DNA of 33,750 nt from a virus, in IMG/VR virus record IMGVR_UViG_3300033429_000013, positions 1 to 33,750 of that record. The stretch is one strand, 5' to 3'. Below the pieces are notes generated by a model. The model was not told the origin of the DNA and made no database searches. It was given only the letters and a program-made list of their open reading frames with translations. Position numbers and translations under genes: made by a program. Shown here one piece after another: positions 13,201 through 22,481 of this stretch (the stretch's first letter is position 1; every line of letters begins with the position of its first letter).

Positions 13201-16080
13201 TCTATTTGGATCTTCTGCTAGGTTGGCAATGTATTCCTTAACGGCAGTGCGCCTATCCTCTATTTTAGAAGTATCTATCTTATAAATACTTTCAATCTCG
13301 CCTAATAATTTATCATTTTGTAACATAAAATAAGATCTATCTAAAAATGGATTTAAATCTTTTGGTTTAAATAATTGATAAAATCCATGGTGACCTATCA
13401 ATTCATGGGAAACTAATCGTTCTAAATCTTGTACAAAACCTTTTTTTTGTAAGTTACCACCAACTATATGAATCGTATTTGTATCGTTATTTATATAACC
13501 TCTAACATTATTAAGATCTATTTTTTTAAATTCTATATATTCAAGATCTGATTCGGGTAACGTATTAGTATTTTCATGATATATTATTTTAACATCTGAA
13601 CCGGTTATACGTTTATTTAACTTATTTAGTTTTGCTCTTGCAAAGGTATGCTGTTGTCCTGTAATAGCAGGTTTAGAAGTATCTGCTTGTGTATCTGTAG
13701 GTATTCCTTCGGTTCTGGAAAGATTAACATTAGGAGTAGTACTTGTGGGAGCATTGGTGGATATATTAGATATATTATCTGGATCTTCTTGTACTGGAGG
13801 AGCTTCTTGTGCTGGTGGAATATCGGTACCGAGGGCACGTTCCTCTTCTTCCAGCTCTCTTAAAAATCTCTCAAGTTCCTCCGAAATAGGAGGTTCTACT
13901 CCTTGGCCAGGTACTAGGGTAACTTCTTGCTGCCCTGGAGCAATAATAGGAGTCAAGGTAGATACCTCTTCCTCAGGAAGAGTTCCTACTTCCTCTTCAA
14001 CGACCCCTGATGCATCTGGCACAGTCTGGAACTCTTCCGGTATACTCTCTTGCTCTTGTTGTTGGGCCGCTTCTATACGAGCACCGCTAACTGGTGCTAG
14101 TTCTTCTTCCTGTATCTCATCTACCTGAGTACCAGGTAGCTCTAGAGTCTGAGTAGATACTATATCACGATACTTATCCTCAATAACTTGAGTTTCATTT
14201 TTAGCAACAAGGAATCCAGCAAGTCTGGTGCCGGATAATGATTCTTCTATCTTATTGAGATTTAATAACTTAGTATTATTAAATTTATTATAACCGGTTT
14301 TAAATTGTTTCCAATCGCCTTTAGTTGCTTTTAATTCGTTATTTTGTACTTGTGTATAAAACTTATCGAATATTTCTTTTTCTTCGTTAGTAGAATCTAC
14401 TGCATTTTTTGTTTTTATATAATCCGGTTCAGTAGATAATACTTCTGCGGAAGCTTCTTGCTTTGCTAAAGCTGCATCTTCCTCTGCTATTCTACCTTCT
14501 CTTGCCGCTGCTGCTTTCTCTTGAGATTTTATAAAATTTTCTTTTTCTTTTTTAATAGCACCCATAGTACGCTTATGGCTGGTATCTACTAAACCTTCCC
14601 TTTGTTTCTTTATACCTTCTTCTTGTGCTTTACGAATAGCTTCTTGAGTTTTCTCATCTAGTAAACGAGCCTGTTTAGCATCCTTGTAACCTTGTGCTTT
14701 CTGTCCTTTAAATCCTTTCGATGACTTATTATTTCTGAATGCATCGTAGCCTTTGTTATAAGCTTCCCAATCCTTAGCTACGTTCGGTTGCTTGCCTGTT
14801 CCTCTAGCTTCTTCCAGCGTAGGTGTATACGAATTAATAAAACGTTGAAATGCGGGATCATCATTATCTTGTATGTTAAGTTCTTCTTTTAAACTAACAT
14901 ATAGGCGTCTATCTGTAACTTCTACCGGACGTTCTTCTGGATTAGCAGATAATGTATTACCTCTTTTTGTGGCCTCTGCTTGGTCGAATGCACGGTTAAA
15001 CTCTGTTTCTTCTGCTGCGACAGATTCTTGTTCTGCTAGGGCAGCCTCTTGCTCAGCTACAGCAGCCTCTTCTTGCTCTATACGCTGTACTTCTTGCTGA
15101 ACTCTCGCCTGTTCTTCTTGTTGAATACGTATGCCACGCTTGGCACCTAACCATCCCGTTACCGCTCCTAGGATAACACCTACTCCACCACCGGCAGCAG
15201 CCGATTCCTCCAGTTGGTCAAATAATTTACGTTCTTGATCAAAGTTTGCTTGTGCATACAAATTCATTAAGGTGTTCTGTGCACCTTCTTGTAATGCCTC
15301 TGAAGCACCCTGAGCCGCAGCACCTTTGCCTATCCCTTTTATTATTTCATTTTTACGTTTCCCTACCTTTTTAGAGGCTTCTTTAGCCAGTTCTTCAAAC
15401 TTATCTCTACCTACAAAACCTCCACGTTTGGCCAAACTGTATAAAGGCAGCATTTCGGAAATACCAATAACACCTCCCCAAAAAGCTGCCTTACTCTTTT
15501 CTTCCGCAGTAGCAACTCTTCCTTGTTCCAGTCTAGTCTGTTCTAGATCTCTCTTTAATTCCTTCCCGCCCAAACCAAATCCAGATGCTCCTGTGGTTAG
15601 TGTAGCACCTCGACCAAAAGATTTTTCTTTTAATTTACTTATGGTTTTTGCTGTCTCAATAGTAGGTTTAGCTGCATGAGCAGCTTTTGCGGCTTTAGCA
15701 GCTTTGCCGCTAGCCATTAAAGCTCTTCCAGCTACACCACCCACTCCACCGCCTACAAACATCCCTCCTACTTGACCTATACCACGGGCGATCTGCCCAC
15801 CCAATGACTTGGAGAACTCAGGATCAACCTCTCCAATAACATCATCTTCAAGAAAATCACCAAAATCTATTCCTGCCTGTTCTATAGTTTTAGAACCAAC
15901 CAAAGCACCTAACGTTTCAGGCAAAGCAGACACGGTTTCAGCAGCACCAGCACCTACTGTTTTACCTATTTTTTCATATAAAGGAGCAGATGCAAGTTTC
16001 TCTTTACGAATCCTTCCACGTAGAGTATCTACAGCTTCAGGAGTTTCCGCAGATAAAAAGTCCTCAAGTAATGTGGTCAT
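10246..16080 (-). CDS. Giant polyvalent virion protein, 1944 aa, with zincin-type metallopeptidase motif
   Basis: Three parts can be seen. Residues 1-315 hold several Gly/Ala-rich hydrophobic stretches (such as GGMFVGGGVGGVAG, and AAAGGGVGVILGAVTG before 315) and a helix EALQEGAQNTLMN, typical of internal virion proteins that cross membranes at ejection. Residues about 318-800 are E/Q/K/A-rich, coiled-coil and low-complexity linker. Residues about 830-920 form a zinc-peptidase-like domain with His892-Glu893-Leu-Ile-Gly-His897-His-Gly, the HExxGHxG motif of metallopeptidases in phage polyvalent proteins. The C-terminal third is helical with NPPTHFVN at 1470-1477 and a hydrophobic PFITFPYKVFPIMV stretch near 1660, resembling LPD38-type polyvalent regions. 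It is probably ejected with the DNA. It overlaps the upstream gene as ATGA. Domain names rest on motif recognition only. Confidence 0.82.
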   Translation of the reverse strand: MTTLLEDFLSAETPEAVDTLRGRIRKEKLASAPLYEKIGKTVGAGAAETVSALPETLGALVGSKTIEQAGIDFGDFLEDDVIGEVDPEFSKSLGGQIARGIGQVGGMFVGGGVGGVAGRALMASGKAAKAAKAAHAAKPTIETAKTISKLKEKSFGRGATLTTGASGFGLGGKELKRDLEQTRLEQGRVATAEEKSKAAFWGGVIGISEMLPLYSLAKRGGFVGRDKFEELAKEASKKVGKRKNEIIKGIGKGAAAQGASEALQEGAQNTLMNLYAQANFDQERKLFDQLEESAAAGGGVGVILGAVTGWLGAKRGIRIQQEEQARVQQEVQRIEQEEAAVAEQEAALAEQESVAAEETEFNRAFDQAEATKRGNTLSANPEERPVEVTDRRLYVSLKEELNIQDNDDPAFQRFINSYTPTLEEARGTGKQPNVAKDWEAYNKGYDAFRNNKSSKGFKGQKAQGYKDAKQARLLDEKTQEAIRKAQEEGIKKQREGLVDTSHKRTMGAIKKEKENFIKSQEKAAAAREGRIAEEDAALAKQEASAEVLSTEPDYIKTKNAVDSTNEEKEIFDKFYTQVQNNELKATKGDWKQFKTGYNKFNNTKLLNLNKIEESLSGTRLAGFLVAKNETQVIEDKYRDIVSTQTLELPGTQVDEIQEEELAPVSGARIEAAQQQEQESIPEEFQTVPDASGVVEEEVGTLPEEEVSTLTPIIAPGQQEVTLVPGQGVEPPISEELERFLRELEEEERALGTDIPPAQEAPPVQEDPDNISNISTNAPTSTTPNVNLSRTEGIPTDTQADTSKPAITGQQHTFARAKLNKLNKRITGSDVKIIYHENTNTLPESDLEYIEFKKIDLNNVRGYINNDTNTIHIVGGNLQKKGFVQDLERLVSHELIGHHGFYQLFKPKDLNPFLDRSYFMLQNDKLLGEIESIYKIDTSKIEDRRTAVKEYIANLAEDPNRNLPLWKRVIAKFRHLLRKLGLVNLSDNDIRDMLMTAGDRLGLNVDPTSGSQRAQTQEQQDIDFSLNTNIDTNISLAEQKQQESKDMPTRLRQSAVGGFMNDINNFQETFSTFTPATTKQRARSVIDTDLKQGWWQNYVDRLAEATKELSPIQALTTYGNVRGIEDYKRIRGMALGIKHPFESVAEDLRKIMIDRKGPITAAQLEELSNYYRTEGVDVNTLSFLTEKEREITEKSKQRMRELEALLISLGGLNADRVAALRGATGELYMPRLFMEYMLDPETRNVRGGKRLSPRDWMKKRDSDLTDEHIKALRVIEDPRILAISHLSVVGKDAALLQMFNQMQENGEGVWLWSSPNLEAEGQAKKFAGDQTMDLVSSLRRKLKQERASRGTPNYQAFITESQNMEETIRNNIRNRLPEIQNLPIVQDMVNQGINMEDYIFNSMMSGEFVPLKGKQYGQLNGSFVHKSLKDDLQELAGFVAAGESPMEKMFAKGGYMDDATRIWKRLKTVANPPTHFVNMVGNWYMLDTSTSTNSLTIVKDLLGVVNETANPDKAAREFGPMTLTEIATKTGILDTSFTAAEAYKAKSLASKINELVKEVDTAQEGKLRKLQFRIAFGWRDIWDGMAELYQKEEEVFKIVKMKDYLRQWEKAHGVKLKTLYNQDKAAATQVYSRAAVEAQNSLIDYSAVPQWVRELRRTPIAPFITFPYKVFPIMVRNTLKHPIKTAQWAMVPAMMSAMMAGEDFDEDDLKKIQERYPSWSKEKLNMFMIPYKKDNGDLGVMHIDKFFPPAMFMNMVSKIANDPVELTGLQKAGEVLGSVNDLGLFAGPAIDAVAALATNKNTFTGQDIVPEFATPYEQANALAAYLGNMTMPTWLTESGFRGHVFDKTLGEELDPVTGKVTESWGQVSGRLFGVNIHTLNLQKQQQNNIKFYTNRIRKTKQVKAKVLRDRNLQANPEKQASLIKDYNIMLARFRQERNEYLQKSQ

Positions 16081-17234
16081 CTGCCCACTTGTATCCTATT
16101 AACCAGATCTCGTTTAATATTAACTATATCGTCGTTAGTTAATCCACTATTTATTAATTTTTCCATTGAATCTCTTGACGTATCTTCATCCCCACCTAAT
16201 AAATCAAAAATATCAATATCTAAATAACCTAAACCTTCAACAATATCGTTATCTTGGAATGCTTCTTCTGCTAAAGCACTGCGACTAAAACCTTCTTGTG
16301 CCCTCTGTGCTCTACTTGACCTACGCTGCCTTAACTCAGAGTTGGCAGCTATACCTTCTCTAGACAGTCTGCCCGATAAATCTCTTCGTTCTTCACTGGC
16401 CAGCTTAGTTTGATCAAAACCAAGTCCAAGTAACTTATCTCCGGTAGGAGTTTGTTTTAACAGTAACTCTTCCTCGAAAGTCTTCCCTCTTCTTCCTCTG
16501 CTTCCGTCCCCTGCGCCTCTCCCTCCTCCTGAAAGAGCCAAATCCCCCACAGCTTCATTGAAGCCAGATATAGCAGCGATTCGTTCACGAGCAGTAGATT
16601 TACCTAAACCTAATGTATTGTTTAATACATCGTCTCTATCTGTACGTAATTGATCAAGTAATTGGTTAGTACGTTTATTACGTTGTGATTCTGCCAACGT
16701 AGATGCACGTTGCTCAAGATTACGTTGTACACGTTGATCAAATTGGTTAACTAGGTTAGTTCCGCCGAATCTAGTACTTTGTGGCTTAGTTTGTAAACTT
16801 GATTCAAATTTAGAACCGATTAAGTCCTTGCTTGTTAGATCTTCAGACGAGCCTAGTCTTTGTGATAAATTAGTAGTTCGCGCTGCACGTTCTTCGTTTT
16901 CACGTTTAAGCTGTGCTACTCCTGCTGCTACAATAGCTGCTTCTTGTTTTGGTGGAAATCTTAATAGAGGTTGTGTAGTATCTGAAGTACTTGGTGCAGT
17001 ACCAGTAAATCCTGTACGAACCTCTTGCCCGAACTCTCCTAGACTTTCAGATAGACGGCTGCCTTCTTCCGCAATTCCCTCTCCTGTAATTGCCGCAATA
17101 GCACCTATGCGCTCTCCGAGTGTCTTAGATCGTTTTAATCTATCAGCACGTTTCCTAATTTGCTCGGCACGATCTGGCCTATCTTGTAGTGCTGCTTTTC
17201 CAACTTTAAAAAGTGCTAGTTGTGGGAATGCCAT
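16077..17234 (-). CDS. Internal virion-type protein, 385 aa, Arg/Gln-rich
   Basis: Not assigned to a named family. It begins with a short hydrophobic N-terminus (MAFPQLALFKVGKAAL) and continues as a highly charged helical protein rich in Arg, Glu, Gln and Leu. A glycine-rich linker GGGRGAGDGSRGRRG lies near residue 240, and an acidic stretch near the end contains LDIDIFDLLGGDED. Its place between the 14-residue-repeat protein and the giant polyvalent protein, with a 4-base overlap to the latter, resembles the order of ejection-protein genes in T7-like phages. An AAAGGT precedes the start. Role inferred from context. Confidence 0.6.
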   Translation of the reverse strand: MAFPQLALFKVGKAALQDRPDRAEQIRKRADRLKRSKTLGERIGAIAAITGEGIAEEGSRLSESLGEFGQEVRTGFTGTAPSTSDTTQPLLRFPPKQEAAIVAAGVAQLKRENEERAARTTNLSQRLGSSEDLTSKDLIGSKFESSLQTKPQSTRFGGTNLVNQFDQRVQRNLEQRASTLAESQRNKRTNQLLDQLRTDRDDVLNNTLGLGKSTARERIAAISGFNEAVGDLALSGGGRGAGDGSRGRRGKTFEEELLLKQTPTGDKLLGLGFDQTKLASEERRDLSGRLSREGIAANSELRQRRSSRAQRAQEGFSRSALAEEAFQDNDIVEGLGYLDIDIFDLLGGDEDTSRDSMEKLINSGLTNDDIVNIKRDLVNRIQVGR

Positions 17235-17247
17235 TATTATTTACCTT

Positions 17248-19779
17248 TTAACCTGAATCTACCAATACCGGGAATGCTGCTGAGTCTCCTGGAAAGTTAC
17301 TCCAATCTTGTCCAGAACGTGTACCGAATTGATATTGTGTGCTTATTTGTGCCCCAGCATCCAATGCGTTGATAGAAGCAGATGCTATGCTACTGGATAC
17401 TTCACCAATAGATTGTAACGATTGTAACAATAATCTATATTTTTCAACAGCAGCAGTTACGGTTGCCGTAGCTTCTTGTAACGCTATTTGAGTTTGTTGT
17501 AACGATACTTCGTTATGTGCTTTTACCACTTCCACATTAACTCGTGCCTCCGTCTCGCGTAAGCCGACTTCCGAGTTATATCTATCCAAAGTAGCATTCC
17601 ATACCTTAACACGTTGGTCCAGTTCAGCAGATTCAACTTCGTTATCCGATTGTAATTTTTTTAATCTATTTTCAAAATCAGTATTTTTAAGTTGATTTAC
17701 TTCGTTATCAATTTGAGCATTTAATTTCTGAGCATCCAGTTCAGCACCATACGCTTGCACTCGACCTAAAAATGCCCGTACCTGAGAATCATATTGATTA
17801 ATTTCCGTATTGTTGGCATCTACTTGTTTGCCGTATAATTCAATTTTTTGTGAATCCGCTTTAAGATTCTCGCCATACGCAGCTAACTGAGCCTCATAAA
17901 CCTGTATTTTATTTTTATCGAAATCGTATTGTTTTTGTACGGATTCCAACTGAGCGTTATATAAACCAATAATAGTATTTAACGAATTAACTCTTGAATT
18001 ATAAATATCAATATCTTGTGCGTAAGCCGCTAATTGAGCCGAATAAATATCTATTTTTGTTTTTTCACCTTGTAACTGTGTATTAAATATATTGTTACGT
18101 ATATTATCAGCTTCCAATTCTCCGGTATACAAGTCAAGTCTTAACTTTTCTCCCTCTAAACCAGCATTAAACGATGCCAATTTGAGATTCTCATTCTCGA
18201 CTTGTGCTCTATATACGTCAACCAGTATTCTATTACCGTCTAATTGTTGATTATTTATCGTTGCTTGTGTAGAAGCTCCTTGCAACTCAGCAGTATAAAT
18301 ATTAATTAGTTGATTGTTGGCGTCAATCTGTGCTTTGTACAAAGCAATCTGACTTTCATCAATATTAACTTTTATTTTCTCTGATTCAAGTACAGCCAAT
18401 TCTGCTTGTAATTCGGAATTATATTGTTCAATTTTAGCACGATTCATTTCAATAACTAAGGATTGAGCTTGTATCTGTGCTTTAAATAACTCTACCTTAT
18501 CTAGCTCGGCCTGTATCTGAGTACGATACACATCAGCTTGTGTTTTATAAATATCAAGTTCCAAATTATAACGTTTTATTACGTAATCAATATATTGTAA
18601 TGAACCATTATATGTAGCAACTGCTGCATCTAATGCACGCTGTTGCGTTGTGTTGAAATTATTAACCAGTATTTGTTCATACTGTATGGCTTGCTGTAAC
18701 GCTGTTGTGGCCAATGTTATGCCCGCCTGAGTCTCGGCCTCAACCCCACGAGCAATCCCGCCAGCCAGCTCCGTAGATACCTGTCGTTCTATCTCTTCCA
18801 AGTGTACTTGCAAAGGTCCATCCGGCGCGACAAACCCTCGTCCAGCGTAATCAGTATAAGCTCTATACTTAGCTTCCTTCAAAGTTTGTGCAGCTTTTGC
18901 CTGCGCTTGCGCCCATATAGGTTCGGATAATCCGGCAGGTACACCATATACCCAAGTATTTAATAACGAAGTAACCGTATCTTGAAATTGATACGAATCA
19001 TAAGAAGAATTATCATATACAAATGTGGGTACTTCCGGTAACGCAATAGTAGGCAAAACGCCATCAAATGTAATAGTGTCCGTAGAAGGAGTATCGGGTA
19101 CACTTGCTTCTACTAAGCTTGGTTTATTTGGGTAATCTATCGCGGTAGATATAGCCGAAAGTGTAGGCAAAGCGGGATTAGTTATCGAAGGCGAATCAGG
19201 TATAGCTACAGTGCTTAACTGTAAATTTAAATCAGGAAATGCAGGAGAAATGACGCCGGTACTTGTAGGAATAGTTAGTGTAGGTGCAGTAGCAGTAACA
19301 GCCGGTGCTGTAGGAATTGTTATACTTGGAGCAGCAGCACCACCATCGCCGGGAGCTTCAGGAATAGATATTGTAGGTGCAGTCGGTAACGTCTTCTCGG
19401 TTATTCCTGGAGCTTCTCCGCTAAACTCTTTGTTGGTTAATGTAGGACTTGTGGGAAGTGCAGGATTAGGAGCAGTAAGGTCCAATGCAGGAGTAGTGCC
19501 TGTATTAATATCAATTTCGTTGTAACTAGGTAATGGTATGTCTGCACCGGTTGTATACGTAACAGTTAAATTGGGTAATTCTGGATCGGATACTTCTAAT
19601 GTAACAGGTACATATTGTATCGTTGGAAAATTAATATTACTAAATTTTATATCTGATTCTATATCGCTTGACAAAGCAGTTATATCGGCTATATTTTCGT
19701 TAGCCGTGTTTATCTGATCGTTGGCGTAGTTAATCACCTTATCGTATATATTGTTAACTACTTGTACTGGACCTGCCAT
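17248..19779 (-). CDS. Virion protein with Pro-rich N-terminus and 14-residue helical repeats, 843 aa
   Basis: Residues about 50-250 are rich in Pro, Thr and Ala with short PTAP-, PTLTIP-like units and look extended. Residues about 250-400 are mixed, with a WAQAQAKAAQTLKEA helix. Residues about 405-690 are an array of 14-residue units with consensus (I/V/L)-x-(I/L/V)-Y-x-A-(Q/E)-(L/I/V)-(E/Q/D)-x5, for example IDIYSAQLAAYAQD, with occasional 7-residue half units. This is a double-heptad repeat and predicts a long rod-like coiled coil. Similar phage structural proteins exist, usually without assigned role; ejection tube, tail needle or fibre are candidates. Start overlaps the upstream stop (TAATG). 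Confidence 0.7.
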   Translation of the reverse strand: MAGPVQVVNNIYDKVINYANDQINTANENIADITALSSDIESDIKFSNINFPTIQYVPVTLEVSDPELPNLTVTYTTGADIPLPSYNEIDINTGTTPALDLTAPNPALPTSPTLTNKEFSGEAPGITEKTLPTAPTISIPEAPGDGGAAAPSITIPTAPAVTATAPTLTIPTSTGVISPAFPDLNLQLSTVAIPDSPSITNPALPTLSAISTAIDYPNKPSLVEASVPDTPSTDTITFDGVLPTIALPEVPTFVYDNSSYDSYQFQDTVTSLLNTWVYGVPAGLSEPIWAQAQAKAAQTLKEAKYRAYTDYAGRGFVAPDGPLQVHLEEIERQVSTELAGGIARGVEAETQAGITLATTALQQAIQYEQILVNNFNTTQQRALDAAVATYNGSLQYIDYVIKRYNLELDIYKTQADVYRTQIQAELDKVELFKAQIQAQSLVIEMNRAKIEQYNSELQAELAVLESEKIKVNIDESQIALYKAQIDANNQLINIYTAELQGASTQATINNQQLDGNRILVDVYRAQVENENLKLASFNAGLEGEKLRLDLYTGELEADNIRNNIFNTQLQGEKTKIDIYSAQLAAYAQDIDIYNSRVNSLNTIIGLYNAQLESVQKQYDFDKNKIQVYEAQLAAYGENLKADSQKIELYGKQVDANNTEINQYDSQVRAFLGRVQAYGAELDAQKLNAQIDNEVNQLKNTDFENRLKKLQSDNEVESAELDQRVKVWNATLDRYNSEVGLRETEARVNVEVVKAHNEVSLQQTQIALQEATATVTAAVEKYRLLLQSLQSIGEVSSSIASASINALDAGAQISTQYQFGTRSGQDWSNFPGDSAAFPVLVDSG
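17720..18565 (-). repeat. Tandem 14-residue (42-base) protein repeat array
   Basis: The coding stretch for residues about 405-690 reads as consecutive 14-residue units (LDLYTGELEADNIR, IDIYSAQLAAYAQD, IGLYNAQLESVQKQ and others) with at least three 7-residue insertions that keep the heptad register. The repeat is clear at protein level but much diverged at DNA level, so it is old or selected for structure rather than recent slippage. Borders are approximate. Confidence 0.75.
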
Positions 19780-22478
19780 TAGCGTACCTTTCTACTTAGA
19801 ACTATTGGGTAAAATTCTAGTGAATCCACATCAAAGTGTTCAGCATCTTTATCCACTAGTTCAAACTGGAAGTATCTTCCAACTAATCCTTTTCCTATTT
19901 TTTGCCTATGTGTAGGAACATTGTAACTTGGCGATACAACCTCATACCAGACCTCCACTCCATTATCACTTATCACTTTAAGTACAATATTACCATCGGT
20001 CGATATACCTAAATATACTTGTTCAATATACTTCATGTCGGAAGTCTTAAAATCCAACTTAGCGGTACGTAACGTTGACCTAATATAATCTGAATCATCG
20101 GTTGACCCTGTTACTTTATATATACCATCTTTTTTAGCTAAGAACGTTGTATCGTTTATAGTATCTATCGAATTAAAATCATAATTAGAATACGTTGTAA
20201 CAGCGGATGAAGTTGGATGCAGTACCCATCCTTTATAAATATCTTCATTGTTAATTTGAATTAATAAATTACAAGGTATATTAAGAGTATCGGATAATAA
20301 ATTATACAATTCTTGTACAAAAGTTAAGGATTCGGTGACAGTACTTGTCTCTGTAATTACGTTATATAACCATACTTTGTTGGTTGCTGTTTCTGTAGCT
20401 GTAACTAGTTCAGTTAATAACGTAAAGAAATTAACTACTGGATTTACTGATTCCGTTATAGTTAATAGTTCAGTGATAACATTTGTAGGAAGACCTATCA
20501 GTTGTTCGGTAATAGTTATAAGCTGGTTAACAGCTAGATTAGCCTCGGCATCGTCGGTATATGTTTCAGTTACAGTTAATGTTTCAGCGATAACAGTTAG
20601 TGTGTTAACTAATTCAGTTTCAGTTTCAGTTAACGTTATAGTTTCCGTTAATAATTCAATATAAGTAAGATACATTAAATCGGTTATAGATAACGTTTCC
20701 GTATCCGTAACTAACTCAATTGTACTTGTATCTAAATCATGTACTATAGTTACGTCTTCTTCCATAATAATATTAAGTGTACCAATACCTTCTTCCGTAA
20801 TAGTTACGGTATCTGATAATGCTAATCCAAACCCTCTAACAATATTTTCTATTATATTAAATAATGAACTTACTGATATATATTCTATGCTGGCGTGGGC
20901 CAGTATAGGAGTTAATACTAAAGTATCTATCAATTGAATAATAGCTACAGCGGTAGAGACTTCCGTTACTCCCAACGTTTCAGTTAGAGTTGAAGTGCTA
21001 TCGGTATTATTGGTTGTATCCGTAGTAAATACTATAGAATCTTCTATACCGGTTCCGGCATTTACGTTAACAAATAAAGTATCTTGTCCTTCTGTACTAC
21101 TAAAATTACCATATAATTTTGCTAATATATCGAAAGATAATGTATCGTTACTTTCTTGTATACTATATGGACCTGAGAAAAAATCTCCGGATTCTTCAAC
21201 TGCATTAAGTACGCCTAAGAAGTCTCCAGATTCCGTTACGGCTATGTCTACAATTACAGGAGGTTGTAATGTCGTTATAGTAAATGATTCGGAAGGTATA
21301 TAGTAATTTACAAACGTTGGTAAAAATACACTTTGTTCCGTTATAGTAAACGTTTCTACTGGAATAGACCATACATAATCTAATGTAGGAGCTACTTCTG
21401 TGATAGTAACTGCTTCTGCTGGTACATCATAGGGATGCAACCACGCAGGATTACTAGCTATGATTCTAATTACATCCGGTATATCAGATATAACAGCACC
21501 ACATAAATCATCATTTAATGGAAAACTTTGAGAATAACCCGATTGTATATTATCAACTATATTAGATGAATTTTCGTAACATTCTAGTATATATCGTTCT
21601 ACATCGCACACTACGAATGCAGTGCTGCTCGGGCTAGATTCGCTTATTATAAAATCAGCAGGAGAAATAGGAGTGCTAAATAAGCCGTAACCAGTAGTTT
21701 GCTCTGTAATAGTAAAAGTTTCTACAGTAGGATCTACAATATAAGGACTCCATGTTGGAGTCAATTCTGTAAATGCTACTGAGTCAAGATAAGGGATAGA
21801 GAAATCTTGTTCTGGATACTCTGGATCTTCTCCATCATCGGCGACTGAATACCAAAAAAACGAAGTATCTATAGTATTGTTACCAGACAATCCCCATAAT
21901 CCTGCGTTTAGCGCGGGTATCGTTGTATCAATATCCCACACAAAGGGTTCTTGTGTGAAATATTTCCAGGACCTTACACGTATCCTTGTATTTCCCCCGC
22001 CCGCATCCGTTACCCTTACCTTTACATATAAATAATCCGAGGGGCTATTTCCTTGTTCACCACTATAAGTTGTTGATACTGGACTAAGGTTACTTATAGA
22101 AGATATAGAAAAGAAATTTGCTGGACCATATGGATAATAAGCCAATTCATATAGCTTTTCCGCTCCATCTATATTCCCACTAAAAAAAGCAATAGGAAGA
22201 TATTGTAGATTATTAGTTAAATGATATGAATTAGGTCTAAATACTATTAAAGCCTCTCCATATTGACGTTCGGTTCCTACATCTGCAACGTTCTTCCAAT
22301 AGTAATCAGATATATTGCTACCAATACCAGTAGCACTAATATTTAGTATATCGGCTGTTGTACCAGTTACAGGAGTATAATCTTGATATATCCAAGAATT
22401 AACAGGATTTCTATATCCTAAGTCATCCCACTCAGATACCGTAATCCCGTTTGAAATATCTTCTGTATAAACAGTCAT
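19779..22478 (-). CDS. Tail fibre/adhesin-like protein with lectin-like N-terminus and TxTxTE repeats, 899 aa
   Basis: Residues 1 to about 225 look like a LamG/concanavalin-type beta sandwich (aromatic and Gly/Asn-rich, with a WKYF...PFVWDID region). From about 230 to 735 a motif of the form (E/D)-T-(L/I/F)-T-(I/V)-T-E recurs, loosely at first, then nearly every 19-20 residues from about 573 onward (ETLTVTETYT, LITITEQLIG, LLTITESVNP). This predicts a beta-rich fibrous stalk. The last 150 residues form a separate domain that may sit at the tip. A host-binding or surface-displayed role is likely by composition and position among tail genes, but no receptor or enzyme motif is visible. Confidence 0.65.
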   Translation of the reverse strand: MTVYTEDISNGITVSEWDDLGYRNPVNSWIYQDYTPVTGTTADILNISATGIGSNISDYYWKNVADVGTERQYGEALIVFRPNSYHLTNNLQYLPIAFFSGNIDGAEKLYELAYYPYGPANFFSISSISNLSPVSTTYSGEQGNSPSDYLYVKVRVTDAGGGNTRIRVRSWKYFTQEPFVWDIDTTIPALNAGLWGLSGNNTIDTSFFWYSVADDGEDPEYPEQDFSIPYLDSVAFTELTPTWSPYIVDPTVETFTITEQTTGYGLFSTPISPADFIISESSPSSTAFVVCDVERYILECYENSSNIVDNIQSGYSQSFPLNDDLCGAVISDIPDVIRIIASNPAWLHPYDVPAEAVTITEVAPTLDYVWSIPVETFTITEQSVFLPTFVNYYIPSESFTITTLQPPVIVDIAVTESGDFLGVLNAVEESGDFFSGPYSIQESNDTLSFDILAKLYGNFSSTEGQDTLFVNVNAGTGIEDSIVFTTDTTNNTDSTSTLTETLGVTEVSTAVAIIQLIDTLVLTPILAHASIEYISVSSLFNIIENIVRGFGLALSDTVTITEEGIGTLNIIMEEDVTIVHDLDTSTIELVTDTETLSITDLMYLTYIELLTETITLTETETELVNTLTVIAETLTVTETYTDDAEANLAVNQLITITEQLIGLPTNVITELLTITESVNPVVNFFTLLTELVTATETATNKVWLYNVITETSTVTESLTFVQELYNLLSDTLNIPCNLLIQINNEDIYKGWVLHPTSSAVTTYSNYDFNSIDTINDTTFLAKKDGIYKVTGSTDDSDYIRSTLRTAKLDFKTSDMKYIEQVYLGISTDGNIVLKVISDNGVEVWYEVVSPSYNVPTHRQKIGKGLVGRYFQFELVDKDAEHFDVDSLEFYPIVLSRKVR
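20270..20770 (-). repeat. Array of about 20-residue TxTxTE protein repeats
   Basis: Seven to eight consecutive units start with a T-x-T-(I/V/A)-T-E-like strand and continue for 18-20 residues. On the DNA this appears as recurring GTAACAGTTAATG-like and TTTCAGTTA-like strings. Looser copies continue toward the gene's 5' half. The even spacing suggests a beta-solenoid or repeated beta-hairpin stalk. Borders are approximate. Confidence 0.65.
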
Positions 22479-22481
22479 GTG

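Noticed and set aside
10688-16102. Several + strand open frames of 60-130 codons opposite the giant gene and its neighbour
   Set aside because: They mirror the 1944- and 385-residue genes in other frames, have Ser/Pro/Cys-rich composition typical of antisense reading, and lack starts with ribosome binding sites.
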